A stretch of DNA of 64,000 bases. Source: Turnera subulata. Its lineage: Eukaryota; Streptophyta; Magnoliopsida; Malpighiales; Passifloraceae. The DNA lies in assembly GCA_028386065.3 (NCBI GenBank), contig JAKUCV010007224.1, positions 54,121 to 118,120 on the forward strand, in the 5' to 3' direction. A program made the position numbers and the translations under genes. A model generated the notes under the pieces. The model did not search any database. It was not told where the DNA came from and saw only the letters and a list, made by a program, of their open reading frames with translations. Numbering within the stretch: the stretch's first letter is position 1; each line of letters opens with the position of its first letter. Below are positions 34,255 through 45,964 of the stretch, in pieces.

Positions 34255-35399
34255 GACACCAAGAAACCTACTGGGACAGCCCACAGTCAATCCAAAAGAG
34301 CAAGTCAAGGCTGTAGCACTTAGAAGCGGAAAGCAGTTAGATGATCCCTATCCACCTATTGAAGATGAAGCTGACACCATCATTAAGCAAGAAAAAGAAG
34401 ATAAGCAACCGAAAGTGGAGAAGCTGTTACCTGAAAAGGGAGCAGAGGAAAAGAAGCAAGAGCAAGAGAAGTGGATTCCCAAGTGGAAGCTAGCAAAGCA
34501 GAAAAGAGAGCAACCGAAGGAGATATGGCCTGAAGTCAAAGCTTATGAACCACCGGTTCCATTCCATCAGTGACTGCAGCAGGGCAAAAAAGACGAACAA
34601 TTCGGGAGATTTCTTGAACATTTAAAGAAATTGCATATTAAAGTTCCATTTACTGAAGTAATTTCTCAAATGCCTACTTATGCTTAGTTTCTCAAGGAAA
34701 TTCTTTCCAGGAAAAGGAAGCTAGAAAATTAAGAGACAGTGGCTTTGACGGAGGAGTGCAGTGCAATCCTGCAGAACAAGCTGCTGCCGAAACTCTACAG
34801 TGCAATCCTGCAGAACAAGCTGCTGCCGAAACTAAAGGACCCTGGAAGTTTCTCTATTCCTTACAATATTGGTTCTATGTGCATTGAGCGAGCTCTATGT
34901 TATTTGGGAGCCAGTGTTAGTCTTATTCCAAAGCGAATTGCTAAGAAGCTCGATACTGGAGATATGAAGCCGACTATCATCTCTCTTTAACTTGCGGATC
35001 GATCTATCAAATATCCAGTGGGGATATTGGAGGATATTCCAATCAAGGTTGGGAAGTTCTTTGTACTAGTTGATTCTGTGGTGCTCGACATGGAGATTGA
35101 TTTTCAAATGCCGATTATTCTTGGGAGGCCATTCTTAGCTACTGCTGGGGCTCAAATTGATGTTCGTGATGGAATGCTTACTTTAAGGATTGGGAGTGAG
35201 AAAATCAAGTTCAATGTCTTCTGCGCTACCGAAGGACCACTTGAAGAAGATAGTTGTTTCCGAGTTGATTTTATTGATGATGCTGTAAAGGAAGTTAGCA
35301 AAGTAGCGAGTAGTGATGATCCACTCTTGAATTGCTTGGTGACTGTGAATACCCGACCCAAAATTACTTGGGCCTATTCACCTATTCCTTACACCTTCT
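34255..35399 (+). pseudogene. Element C copy 2 gag end and protease
   Basis: Continues the gag of copy 2 after element B: lysine/glutamate-rich tail (34285-34573), then retropepsin YLGASVSLIP, GILEDIPIKVG and IILGRPFLATAGAQIDVRDG. Stops TAG 34685-34687 and TAA 34988-34990 are at the same codons as in copy 1. A 39-bp in-frame tandem duplication (about 34760-34837) repeats SAILQNKLLPKLY. The active-site aspartate region reads C-Y-L-G-A-S, so D is replaced by Y; this enzyme would be dead even without the stops. Confidence 0.8.
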
Positions 35400-35584
35400 C
35401 AGACTCACAGTTTTCACAGACACATATGATTTGTTGTAAATCCTATGTGAGATGTCAGGTTTATATGGCACACTAGTCTCAGCCCTAACAAATTGTACAA
35501 AATGATCTGGTTTGTAAGAAACCACATCTGTTGCGCCTATTCCTTCTTTTTATGTCGAGTGCCTTTGCTGTCCTAACAACATAT

Positions 35585-36288
35585 TCAGATTATTATTTCC
35601 ACTAGTGAATTTCTCAAGAGAAGATTACAGTCTGTAACATATTTCTCAAGAGCATCCTTTTCTTTTGTTAGCACATTGCACATATCACTTTTACTAGCAA
35701 ACTTCTTCTCACGTTCATCATAAGCATCCTTTAAAGCAAATTTTTCAGTCTGTAAATCATCACAGATTTTCACAGCATCAGAGTTAGCAAGCCTAAGCTT
35801 TTCATTTTCATTCTTATAGGCTTCATTATCAAACTAAAGCAAATTAATTTTCTTCTTATACTCTTTTTTATTCCTTACAACTTGCTTATATTTAGTGTGC
35901 AACTCATCAAATGCTTCAAGTAATTCATCAAGATTAAAAGTTAGTAGAATCAGTTACCTTAGATTCTTGATGTGCCATGAAGCAAAGATTTGTTTCCTCC
36001 TCCATGTCAGAATCGTTGGAGGAGTCAGAATCATCCCAAGTGGCCATCGCTTTCTTTCCTCTCAGAACTTCTCTTCTTTTGGTAAGGGCATTCTGATTTG
36101 ATATGTCCTAGTCGATTGCATCCAAAGCATACCAACGGTTCTTTCTTAGGCTCATCAGCTTTTACATCATTAGATTTCTTTCCTGTGAGCTGCTTCTTCA
36201 TCTTAAGATATCTTGCAAATTTTCTAGAGAGAAAAACTACATCGGAATCTCTTTCATCACTATCGATTGGCTCTTGCACCTTCAAAGT
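35585..36288 (-). pseudogene. Copia F gag, zinc knuckle and coiled-coil part
   Basis: From 36288 leftward: VQEPIDSDERDSDVVFLSRKF, ARYLKMKKQ, then a CX2CX4HX4C knuckle (CFGCNRLGHIKSECP) at about 36080-36125. After an acidic stretch there is a heptad-rich segment (35773-35585, KICDDLQTEKFALKDAYDE) that looks like the coiled coil typical of SIRE-type gag. Several stops interrupt it. The knuckle would bind genomic RNA. Confidence 0.75.
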
Positions 36289-37776
36289 TGTAAGTTTCCG
36301 GTCATGCAAAATAGACAATCTAAATGCAACAAATGCACAGCGGAAACCCGGAAACACATGAAGGATCCATGTTAAGCAACTAAACCGATCAACTAAAACA
36401 AACATACCTGAAACGGTTAGGATCTTTCACCTAACTGAAGAACCGAATCAGCTAGAGCCGGAAAGATATCCTGCTCCTCTACGGTATCCACACGAACCGT
36501 CAATCACCAGCCGGAATTGTCTCACGATCTCCAACCCCCGAGCACTCCCGAACCGTGGTGCTAGCTACGGATTTCCGGGAGCTATGTGGTGTTACTTTCT
36601 TTCTCAAAGAATGGGTGAGTGTTTGTGTGTGTTCTTGCTTTGAAAAACTCAAAATTCAGAATGCAAGAGTAAGAGAGGGAGAGAGTGATCAGATCACCCA
36701 ACACACCCAATTAGTGCATAGTTAATTAGACAAAATGGCCAACATAATGGAAAACATAATGGTCCACCAAAAGGATGATTATGATGGCCATTATCTTGTC
36801 TACCACTAGTGCACTAACCAACACATAACAGCACTTATTTTGGTTTAATAAATATGACAATCACTGAACCAAACCAGCCCATAACGACCCTGGTCCAACC
36901 ACGGTCCAACCGCGGTCTAACCATACCCAGTCGAACCATGATCCAACCTCGGTTCAACCACCTGCTCGAACCAACGGTTCTATGTGTGTGACCCTGTAGG
37001 CACTTGTAACGTCCGGCAATAATTGTAAAATCTCATTTTACAATTATAAGCAAAGAGCGGCGTCTAGTAACACATCATTGCTACCCGAACGACAAGATCA
37101 GTACTGATTCTATATGCCTCGGAACATGTCATCGTCCTTTCGTCCCATTATCAAGATTAAACCGAGACATGGAAAACGTCAATCTCATATGTGTTTAATC
37201 TTAGTTTCATGATCCCCGAGTTAACTGTGTAAAACGGATCCTAATGATATCACCATATCATATAATCCGAGCATGGCCAATATACCCGTTATATGGGTCG
37301 GACGAATCCCATCTTGATCAATCAAAACCCACTACATATTTATCATATACCCGATGATGACCCTTAGGACCACCCAGTTATGGACGACTAGGAAAAATAT
37401 CAAAGTATACGACTCATATCCTGGGAACCTTGATGATCTCAGGTCTAAGGACAATACATATAAGAACCGCTAATGATAATCATATAACGTTCCATATAGC
37501 GTTCTTATGTGGGTCGGTCCAGTCCACAAGTTCTCTAACTTGTACCCGTATGTAGAATTCATACCTCATATAATTCTCAACATACGCTAGTCTTAATTTA
37601 TTATTACAACCCATCCATAATAATAATCGACTAAGGACATTTAAGATTATATAAATATTCTAGGGTTATAAATATGTGCAAGCGTTTATCTCATAAACGA
37701 TATTTATTGGAATAACCTTAATGTATATACATGACTACAATCATCCATTGATTGGCTTTAGGGCATATTACTAACA
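36289..37776 (-). repeat. Copia E 3' LTR
   Basis: TGTAAGTTTCC...ACTAACA. It lacks a roughly 36-bp segment present in the right LTR (about 43793-43829) and in element G, so the deletion is in this copy. Contains reiterated GGTCCAACC/GGTTCAACC motifs (about 36890-36975). Confidence 0.9.
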
Positions 37777-37785
37777 ATCTCCCAC

Positions 37786-38636
37786 TTGCACTAAAGCCAA
37801 TCAACCATGTATCTAATACCAATGGATGCGCAATGACCATCATGCTTCTGCTGTGTGAGCGACTTAGTCAAGGGATCTGCTACATTGTTCTCAGAAGGAA
37901 CTCAGCACAGCCTGACATCGCCTCTATCTATGATCTCTCTAATAAGATGATAGTGTCGGAGTATATATTTGGATCTCTGGTGGTATCTAGGCTCTTGAGC
38001 CTGTGCGATAGTCCCATTATTGTCACAATAGAGCTCAATCGGACTCTCAATACTAGGAACCACCCCAAGTTCAGTTACGAACTTCTTAATCCAAACAGCC
38101 TCTTTCGCCGCATCTAAGGCAGCAATGTACTCAGCCTCAGTTGTAGAATATGCAACTGTCTCTTGCTTAGAACTCTTCCAGCATACAGCACCACCTCCAA
38201 GACAAAACACATAACCTGACTGCGATCTAAAATCATCCCTGTCTGTTTAGAAGCTAGCATCCGTGTAACCCTTTACAACAAGCTCATCAACGCTTCCATA
38301 CACAAGGAATGCATCCTTAGTCCTTCTCAAGTACTTAAGGATGTTCTTAACCGCTGTCCAGTGACTCTCACCGGGATCAGATTGATATCTGCTTATGACA
38401 CTCAAAGCATATGCAACATCCGGTCGAGTACATAACATGGCATACATGATAGATCCTATTGCCGAAGCATAAGGGATCTTATTCATCCGCTCTCTCTCCT
38501 TCGATGTACTAGGACATTGATTCTTAGAGAGAGATACGCCATGTGACATGGGCAAGAATCCTTTCTTGGAATCTTGCATGCTAAACCTCTTTAGCACCTT
38601 GTCAATATACGTACTCTGACTTAGCCCGAGAAGCCT
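37786..38636 (-). pseudogene. Copia E RT end and RNase H
   Basis: Continues the RT after TAA 38639-38637: MLCTRPDVAYALSVISRYQ, then the RNase H segments KGYTDASF (TAA 38249-38247 follows), [18 protein letters not shown] and [15 protein letters not shown], and TGA at 37904-37902. The coding tail reaches the polypurine tract next to the 3' LTR. Three nonsense codons make it inactive. Confidence 0.85.
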
Positions 38637-39350
38637 TTAAGATCTATCTCTATAGATCTTTATGCCTAACACATAGGTTGCTTCTCCTAAGTCCTTCATT
38701 GAGAAATTCTTCCCTAACCAAGCCTTTACAGACTGTAGTGTCGGAATGTCATTCCCAATAAGCAGGATGTCATCAACATACAACAACAAGAAAAAAATAA
38801 TGCTCCCACTAACCTTCTTGTAAACACATGGTTCATCTTCGTTCTTAATGAAACCAAACTCTTTGATCACTTCATTAAAACAAAGATTCCAACTCCTAGA
38901 AGCTTGCTTCAATCCATAAATGGATCTCTGCAACTTGCATACCATATTGGCATTCTCTAGATCGATAAAACCTTCAGGTTGTGTCATGTACACTTCCTCT
39001 AAAAGATTTCCATTAAGGAAAGCGGTTTTGACATCCATTTGCCATATCTCATAATCATGGTATGCTGCTATAGCCAATATAATCCGAATGGATTTAACCA
39101 TGACAACTGGTGAGAAAGTTTCATCATAGTCTATACCATGAACTTGTTTGAAACCTTTCGCAACCAATCGCCCTTTATAGGTAATCACATTACCATCCAT
39201 GTCGGTTTTTTTCTTAAAGACCCATTTGCACCCTATGGGTTTTACCCCTTCAGGTGGATCAACTAAGGTCCATACCTTGTTTTGATACATGGATTCCATT
39301 TCCGAATTCATGGCTTCCAGCCACTTCTTAGAGTCCGGACCCGTGATGGT
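38637..39350 (-). pseudogene. Copia E reverse transcriptase
   Basis: RVT_2-type RT: WVFKKKTDMDGNVITYKGRL, VAKGFKQVHGIDYDETFSPV, MDVKTAFLNGNLLEEVYM, RSIYGLKQASRSW and the intact catalytic LYVDDILLIGND. Bounded upstream by TGA 39353-39351 and downstream by TAA 38639-38637. Both are single codons inside an otherwise continuous frame. Confidence 0.88.
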
Positions 39351-39353
39351 TCA

Positions 39354-40744
39354 CTGATAGGAAGTGGGATCATCCTCTTCTATGAGCATCACAACCCCAG
39401 TATGAGTCATGAGAAATCCATATCTATCAGGCTCGTACCGAGTCCTACCCGATCTACGCGGTCCATGTGTTACAGGCACAGGATTCTCATCCACAACATC
39501 TTGTGGCTCCTGTCCTTGTTCCATTTCAACCTCAATGTCTCGAACTTCTTCGAGTTCTATTTTCCTCCCACTGATTCTTTTAGAAATAAATTCTCTTTCT
39601 AGAAAAATAGCAGTCCGAGCAACAAACACTTTGTGCTCGGTGGGATTGTAAAAATAATACCCTTTAGTTTCCTTAGGGTATCCTACAAATAGGCACTTGT
39701 CGGATTTAGGGCCGAGTTTATCTGATGCTTCACGTCTCACGTAAGCCTCACAACCCCAAATTCTTATAAAAGACAAATTGGGATGCTTCCCGGTCCATAT
39801 CTCATATGGTGTCTTTTCAATCGATTTCGATGGAACACGGTTAAGTGTAAAAGCAGCACTCAATAATGCATGTCCCCAGAATGAAGAAGGAAGGTCTGCT
39901 TGACTCATCATAGAACGAACTACGTCTAACAAAGTTCTATTCCTCCTTTCAGATACACCATTCCATTGAGGCGTACCTGGTGGAGTAAGCTGTGATACTA
40001 TACCACATTGCTTTAGATGATCAAGCAATTCTCGGCTTAAGTATTCACCTCCTCGATCAGATCGAAGCATTTTAATACTTTTACCGAGTTGATTCTGTAC
40101 TTCATTCTTGAACTCTTTGAACTTTTCAAAGGATTCTGACTTGTGTCTTATAAGATACACATAGCCATATCTATTATAATCATCAGTAAATGTAATGAAG
40201 TATTGAAAACCACCTCTAGCCTGTGTAGACATAGGTCCGCATACATCAGAATGTATTAGACCTAACAAGTTCGAAGCTCTCTCACCTTTACCGGAAAAAG
40301 GAGCCTTTGTCATTTTGCCTAATAAACATGACTCACATGTCTCATATGATTCAAAATCAAATGAGTCTAGAATTTCATCTTTATGGAGTTTAGCAATAAG
40401 AGTCTCGTTTATATGGCCCAAACGACAATGCCAAAGGTAGGTTTCATTAGAATCGTTCATTCTAACCTTCTTCGTATTAACGTTATAGATTGGTGTTTCT
40501 AGGTTTAGAACATACAAACCATTGCTCAAATATGCACCACAATAATAAATATCATTGAAATAAATAGAACAACATTTGTTCTTTATTACAAATGAAAAGC
40601 CTTTCTTGTCCAGACAAGAAACAGAAATCAAATTCCTGCTTATAGTAGGTACATAATAGCAATCATCAAGTTCCAAAACCAAACCACTCGGTAAAGATAG
40701 ATAATAAGTCCCTACGGCTAATGCAGCAACCCTTGCTCCATTTC
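39354..40744 (-). pseudogene. Copia E integrase (with GAG-pre-integrase zinc region)
   Basis: Open frame from the assembly gap to TGA 39353-39351. Contains the HHCC zinc region (HCRLGHIN...CESCLLGK) and the rve core with its acidic residues in HSDVCGP, TFTDDYNRYGYVYL, RSDRGGEY and the glutamate of WNGVSERRNRTLLD. The C-terminal part includes NRVPSKSIEKTPYEIWTG and FVGYPKETKGYYFYNP. The core is undamaged as far as it can be seen. Protease and gag must lie in the gap. Confidence 0.88.
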
Positions 40745-41581
40745 NNNNNNNNNNNNNNNNNNNNNNNNNNNNNNNNNNNNNNNNNNNNNNNNNNNNNNNN
40801 NNNNNNNNNNNNNNNNNNNNNNNNNNNNNNNNNNNNNNNNNNNNNNNNNNNNNNNNNNNNNNNNNNNNNNNNNNNNNNNNNNNNNNNNNNNNNNNNNNNN
40901 NNNNNNNNNNNNNNNNNNNNNNNNNNNNNNNNNNNNNNNNNNNNNNNNNNNNNNNNNNNNNNNNNNNNNNNNNNNNNNNNNNNNNNNNNNNNNNNNNNNN
41001 NNNNNNNNNNNNNNNNNNNNNNNNNNNNNNNNNNNNNNNNNNNNNNNNNNNNNNNNNNNNNNNNNNNNNNNNNNNNNNNNNNNNNNNNNNNNNNNNNNNN
41101 NNNNNNNNNNNNNNNNNNNNNNNNNNNNNNNNNNNNNNNNNNNNNNNNNNNNNNNNNNNNNNNNNNNNNNNNNNNNNNNNNNNNNNNNNNNNNNNNNNNN
41201 NNNNNNNNNNNNNNNNNNNNNNNNNNNNNNNNNNNNNNNNNNNNNNNNNNNNNNNNNNNNNNNNNNNNNNNNNNNNNNNNNNNNNNNNNNNNNNNNNNNN
41301 NNNNNNNNNNNNNNNNNNNNNNNNNNNNNNNNNNNNNNNNNNNNNNNNNNNNNNNNNNNNNNNNNNNNNNNNNNNNNNNNNNNNNNNNNNNNNNNNNNNN
41401 NNNNNNNNNNNNNNNNNNNNNNNNNNNNNNNNNNNNNNNNNNNNNNNNNNNNNNNNNNNNNNNNNNNNNNNNNNNNNNNNNNNNNNNNNNNNNNNNNNNN
41501 NNNNNNNNNNNNNNNNNNNNNNNNNNNNNNNNNNNNNNNNNNNNNNNNNNNNNNNNNNNNNNNNNNNNNNNNNNNNNNNNN
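40745..41581. other. Assembly gap (837 N)
   Basis: Unresolved bases where copia E gag and protease would be expected. Any reading frame drawn across it is artificial. Confidence 0.99.
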
Positions 41582-42037
41582 TCATAGCTATTTAGGTAGA
41601 CAACTCTTGTCAATTACATCTCATGTAACTCTTGGATAGTTGAGTGAACAACACTTGTTCTTGTCTATCTTATAGACATTGCTCAACTCCTTGCCTCTAA
41701 GTCCTTAATCCTATTAAGATGACCTAGTTAAGTCCAAACCCACAATAAGCAGTTCAGATATTACAATTATCCAGTCGCACCTTGCTAGGATAAACATAGG
41801 CACCTTGCTTTGGCAAAACCTACCTAATGTTGATCTAAGCAATGATGAGTGCTTATCATGGAAGGCAACTAAGAACTTAATATTTACATCAACATATGTT
41901 CATACATCACATGCATATAATTCACAAATTATATATCTCATATACAATAATAATGCATCATATGCAATATAAGCCGCTACGCAGAGGTAGCACGGCGGTC
42001 CCGCTAGCCGGTTAGCGGCGGGGTCAAGGGGCATATG

Positions 42038-42506
42038 AACATCGATGTTTTGAGAATCTGATTCTCCCAACAACCTGGTAATGCTCATGGACATCGATGT
42101 CCTATCCTGAACATCGATGTCAATTGGCCTCTGGAACACAAGAACATCGATGTCTAGACCTCAACATCGATGTTCAACACTTGAACATCGATGTTTGATT
42201 CTTGAACATCGATGTTGGAAGGTTCTGAAAGTCCAAGAATTAGGCAGTAGTTTTAAACATCGATGTCTAACCCTTAAACATCGATGTAGGACTCATGAAC
42301 ATCGATGTTCAAACCTGAACATCGATGTTGGAGACCTCTGCCAATTCAAGTTTCATGGCAGTACTTTTAAACATCGATGTATAGGCCCTAAACATCGATG
42401 TTTTTGTCCTGAACATCGATGTTCCCTATTGAACAACGATGTTTCAGACTTCTGCCAAGGCCAAAACTCATGTGAACATCGATGTTCAACCATTGAACAT
42501 CGATGT
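42038..42506. repeat. Array of the palindrome ACATCGATGT (17 copies)
   Basis: Sixteen perfect ACATCGATGT copies start at 42040, 42091, 42111, 42144, 42164, 42185, 42206, 42257, 42278, 42299, 42319, 42371, 42392, 42413, 42476 and 42497; one imperfect copy (ACAACGATGT) starts at 42433. Most extend to AACATCGATGTT. Spacing is mainly 20-21 bp with some larger steps near 51 bp. Element G has only two copies at the matching place (62512, 62533). Confidence 0.95.
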
Positions 42507-42784
42507 TCTGGCCTCGATGCACTAGAACGACCATCGTTCCTTACAAAAACCGACGGTCGATTTTCGTTTTGTCGAACCCCTTCGACTTACTGCCAATTAC
42601 TCCTTGATTGATATCACATACCAATCAAGTTCTTGTTGTCAAAACACTTTTGACATAAACCAACATCAACATATATATAATGAAATCAACATATAATGAT
42701 CATGCTACATCACATATAACACATCATATATATTTGCATGAACATATCAACATATGCACATAAATTCGATTTAGAGCTTCACAA

Positions 42785-42799
42785 GTGGCTCCGCTACCA
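42785..42799 (-). promoter_or_regulatory. Primer binding site of copia E (variant)
   Basis: On the minus strand TGGTAGCGGAGCCACT directly follows the 5' LTR. It resembles the usual initiator tRNA-Met site (TGGTATCAGAGC) but differs at three positions. The same variant occurs in element G. Confidence 0.7.
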
Positions 42800-42800
42800 C

Positions 42801-44327
42801 TGTAAGTTTCCGGTCATGCCAAATAGACATTCTAAATGCAACAAATGGACAGCAGAAACCCGGAAACACATGAAGGATCCATGTTAAGCAACTAAACCGA
42901 GCAACTAAAACAAACATACCTGAAACGGTTAGGATCTTTCACCTAACTGAAGAACCGAATCAGCTAGAGCCGGAAAGATATCCTGCTCCTCTACGGTATC
43001 CACACGAACCGTCAATCACCGGCCGGAATCGTCTCATGATCTCCAATCCCCGAGCACTACCGAACCGTGGTGCTAGCTACGGATTTCCGAGAGCTATGTG
43101 GTGTTACTTTCTTTCTCAAAGAATGGGTGAGTGTTTGTGTGTGTTCTTGCTCTGAAAAACTCAGAATTCAAAATGCAAGAGTAAGATAGGGAGAGAGTGA
43201 TTAGATCACCCAACACACCCAATTAGTGCATAGTTAATTATACAAAATGGCCAACATAATGGCAAACATAATGGTCCACCAAAAGGATGATTATGATGGC
43301 CATTATCTTGTCTACCACTAGTGCACTAACCAACACATCACATCACTTATTTTGGTTCAATAAATCTGACAATCACTGAACCAAACCAGCCAAAACAACC
43401 TTGGTCCAACCACGGTCCAACCGCGGTCTAACCACACCCGGTCGAACTATGGTCCAACCACGGTTCAATCACCTGCTCGAATCAACGGTTCTATGTGTGT
43501 GACCCTGCAGGCACTTGTAACGTCCGGTGATAATTGTAAAATCTCATTTTACAATTATAAGCAAAGAGCGGCGTCTAGCAACACATCATTGCTACCTGAA
43601 CGACAAGATCAGTACTGATTCTATATGCCTCGGAACATGTCATCGTCCTTTCGTCCCATTATCAAGATTAAACCGAGACATGGAAAACGTCAATCTCGTA
43701 TGTGTTTAATCTTAGTTTCTTGACCCCCGGGTTAAGTGTGTAAACGGGATCCTAATGATATCACCATATCATATAATCCGAGCATGGCCATGCATTTACA
43801 GTTCAACTCTATCAAAAAGCCCATCTGATAATATACCCGTTATATGGGTCGGACGAATCCCATCTTGATCAATCAAAACCCACTACACATTTATCATATA
43901 CCCAATGATTACCCTTAAGACCACCCAGTTACGGATGACTAGGAATAATATCAAAGTATACGACTCATATGCTGGGAACCTTGATGATCTCAGGTCTAAG
44001 GACAATACATATAAGAACCGCTAATGATAATCATATAACGTTCCATGTAGCGTTCTTATGTGGGTCGGTCCAGTCCACAAGTTCTCTAACTTGTACCCGT
44101 ATGTAGAATTCATACCTCATATAATTCTCAACATATGCTAGTCTTAATTTATTATTACAACTCATCCATAATAACAATCGACTAGGGACATTTAAGAATA
44201 TATAAATATTCTAGGGTTATAAATATGTGCAAGCGTTTATCTCATAAACGATATTTATTGGAATAACCTTAATGTATATACATGACTACAATTATCCATT
44301 GATTGACTTTTGTGCATATTAATAACA
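42801..44327 (-). repeat. Copia E 5' LTR
   Basis: TGTAAGTTTCC...AATAACA, closely similar to 36289-37776, with the 36-bp segment missing there. Contains the same reiterated GGTCCAACC motifs (about 43400-43490). Confidence 0.9.
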
Positions 44328-44493
44328 AAAGCAACATCCTTTCTTTTTTGTTTAACAATCTTGTCACCATGACAGGTAAACTTGCCAATTAGCTCATCAT
44401 ATGAAAGGAGATTTAGGTTTGAACTTTTTCAATGACTGTCACTTTAAGTTCTCATCTTTTGGGAAGTGACCTCGGGATCTTTGCAACTTTTTC
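44328..44493 (-). pseudogene. Copia F gag, middle piece
   Basis: Minus-strand remnant between the two insertions. It reads KVAKIPRSLPK and, in another frame, SYDELIGKFTCHGDKIV, segments expected between the gag core and the knuckle of SIRE-type copia gag. It connects to 49065 on one side and 36288 on the other once the insertions are disregarded. Confidence 0.7.
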
Positions 44494-44759
44494 TGTCAAT
44501 AAAAAAAAGGATTCTTTGTGAGGGTTATATATGTGGAGGGCGCAATCATCCCCCACGAACTGATGCAAATTGTGACTCGAACGGTAACCCCCGCGAAATA
44601 ATTCATATTGCAGCGGTTTTTTTCTAATAATGGGGAGGTTAGACTGCCGCAAATTGTTTTCCAATTTTGGACATTAGAAATGTTTCAATTTGCATGACCA
44701 TAAACCCCCACTCTTTGTTTCAACCAAGAAACAATAAAAGAATAAATTGGCATGCCGTT

Positions 44760-45460
44760 CTTCTCAAAATCAATCTCTCTCTCCTTCATCTAAAAAAATC
44801 ATTCTCTCTCTCACTCTCTGAACCCTAAATTCTATGAAAAGAATCGATTCCTCTGCAACACAAAACCCCCTCAGTTCCCATACAGAATCCCTAAATTCTG
44901 TCGATTGAGTCGAGCTAACAATCTCTACCGATCGAGTCGACCTCCTGCTCCTCCTGTAAGTTCCGCTGCCGCCGCCACCACCACTACCGCTGCTCCGGTG
45001 AGTCGTTGCTTCAGGTAAAACTGCTCTCTCGTTCTACCTGAGCCCCTCACGTGACTTCCGATAACAGCTTCTCTTCATCCTCTTCTCATCGGCTTCTCTT
45101 CCACCTCCAGGTTTCCGTCCACGTCCGCCTTTCTCCGGCGTCCCTAACTTCCAGATGCCGCCGCAGCAAGTTCGCCACGTCCCCGACTTCCGGTGTTTCT
45201 AGGGATTCCATGCTCTAGAGGCGCGCCATTGGTGTCAAAAAGAAGGCCTAGAGGAAGAAGAGAAAGTAACTTTTCTATATTCTTTTTTTTTTGCTTTTGC
45301 TTTTCTCCTTTTATCTGTACTCTTTTGTTTGTGCCTTTTCATTTTGGATATGCTTTTGTTGTATTGGATTGTTGCTTCTGCTACAGAATATCAGCTTTTG
45401 TTCCGGTGTAACACTGCCTTGTTTTTCCTCTGATGAATAGAGTTCTATGTTTTTCGTTTT
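44760..45460 (+). other. Captured 5' region of unknown origin in the CACTA element
   Basis: CT-rich sequence (44773-44820) followed by GC-rich sequence with repeated GCCGCCGCC/CTCCTCCTG, resembling the 5' untranslated region and first exon of a plant gene. I cannot connect it to the transporter exons downstream; its short frames are not recognisable. Confidence 0.4.
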
Positions 45461-45964
45461 GCTATGTCTCTCTTTCTATTTTTATACTTGTCGACGCTGT
45501 GTTAGATTTTGCCTTGTCCTTCTTTGATTATAATAGTAAACCTGGAATTCCCTTGGTCCTAAGTTTCTGAAGATTTTCTGATTTTGAGGTGTCTGTTGGT
45601 TGCTTGGGAACGAGATCTTACATTCTTATGGTAAAGTGTTTGCCACATCGCCATGAAAATGAATCCTAACACTTTGCATTGAGGTTTCGGATTGCATGTT
45701 TTCCATGGCAGTAATGTAGCTATTCTGGATGATACTGGTTTTCCTTTCTTTTTGGGATCATTAGGATATAATTGATAAGATAAGTAGTTGTGATAAGCCT
45801 AAGTAGTTAGTAAAGGTTTTGTATTATATGTAGACTAGGACTCATCATGTAAATCTGGTGATGTATTTGGGATATTGTCTGTTAATATATAATCAGCAGG
45901 AGAGCTACCAGATGGTTATCCTGGACTATTCCTTTCATATTTCTCTTTGATAATTATTCTACAG

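Larger units (their letters stand above)
18577..35399 (+). mobile_element. Element C copy 2, split by element B
   Basis: Matches element C copy 1 from the first LTR base to the same internal end point (15143 versus 35399). Element B (21459-34254) is inserted in gag with a GACAC duplication. A deletion at about 20214 relative to copy 1 removed some 230 bp, including the LTR 3' end and the primer site, so this copy cannot reverse transcribe. No 5-bp duplication is seen at its outer ends. Confidence 0.75.
41582..42800 (-). other. Copia E leader (primer site to gag)
   Basis: About 1.2 kb without a convincing ORF, matching in layout the 61954-63165 leader of element G: both share the block around TTGCCTTCCATGATAAGCACT and the primer-proximal CTTGTTGTCAAA region. 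Most of its distinctive content is the ACATCGATGT array. Confidence 0.7.
36289..44327 (-). mobile_element. Copia element E
   Basis: LTRs 36289-37776 and 42801-44327, with a polypurine tract AAGTGGGAGAT beside the left LTR and a primer site beside the right one. Integrase, RT and RNase H follow copia order on the minus strand. Flanks AAAGT (36284-36288) and AAAGC (44328-44332) are a near-perfect 5-bp duplication inside the gag of copia F. Gag lies mostly in the assembly gap. Same family as element G at the right end of the window. Confidence 0.9.

Noticed and set aside
40721..41613. Long open frames across the N gap
   Set aside because: They consist almost wholly of unresolved bases; only the minus-strand integrase part below 40744 is real.
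42038..42506. CRISPR-like array
   Set aside because: The repeat is a 10-12 bp palindrome with spacers of about 10 bp in a plant retrotransposon leader; a CRISPR array needs longer repeats and spacers.
42117..42611. 164-codon plus-strand frame rich in EHRC repeats
   Set aside because: The repeating peptide comes from the ACATCGATGT array read in frame; it lies antisense in the leader of copia E.
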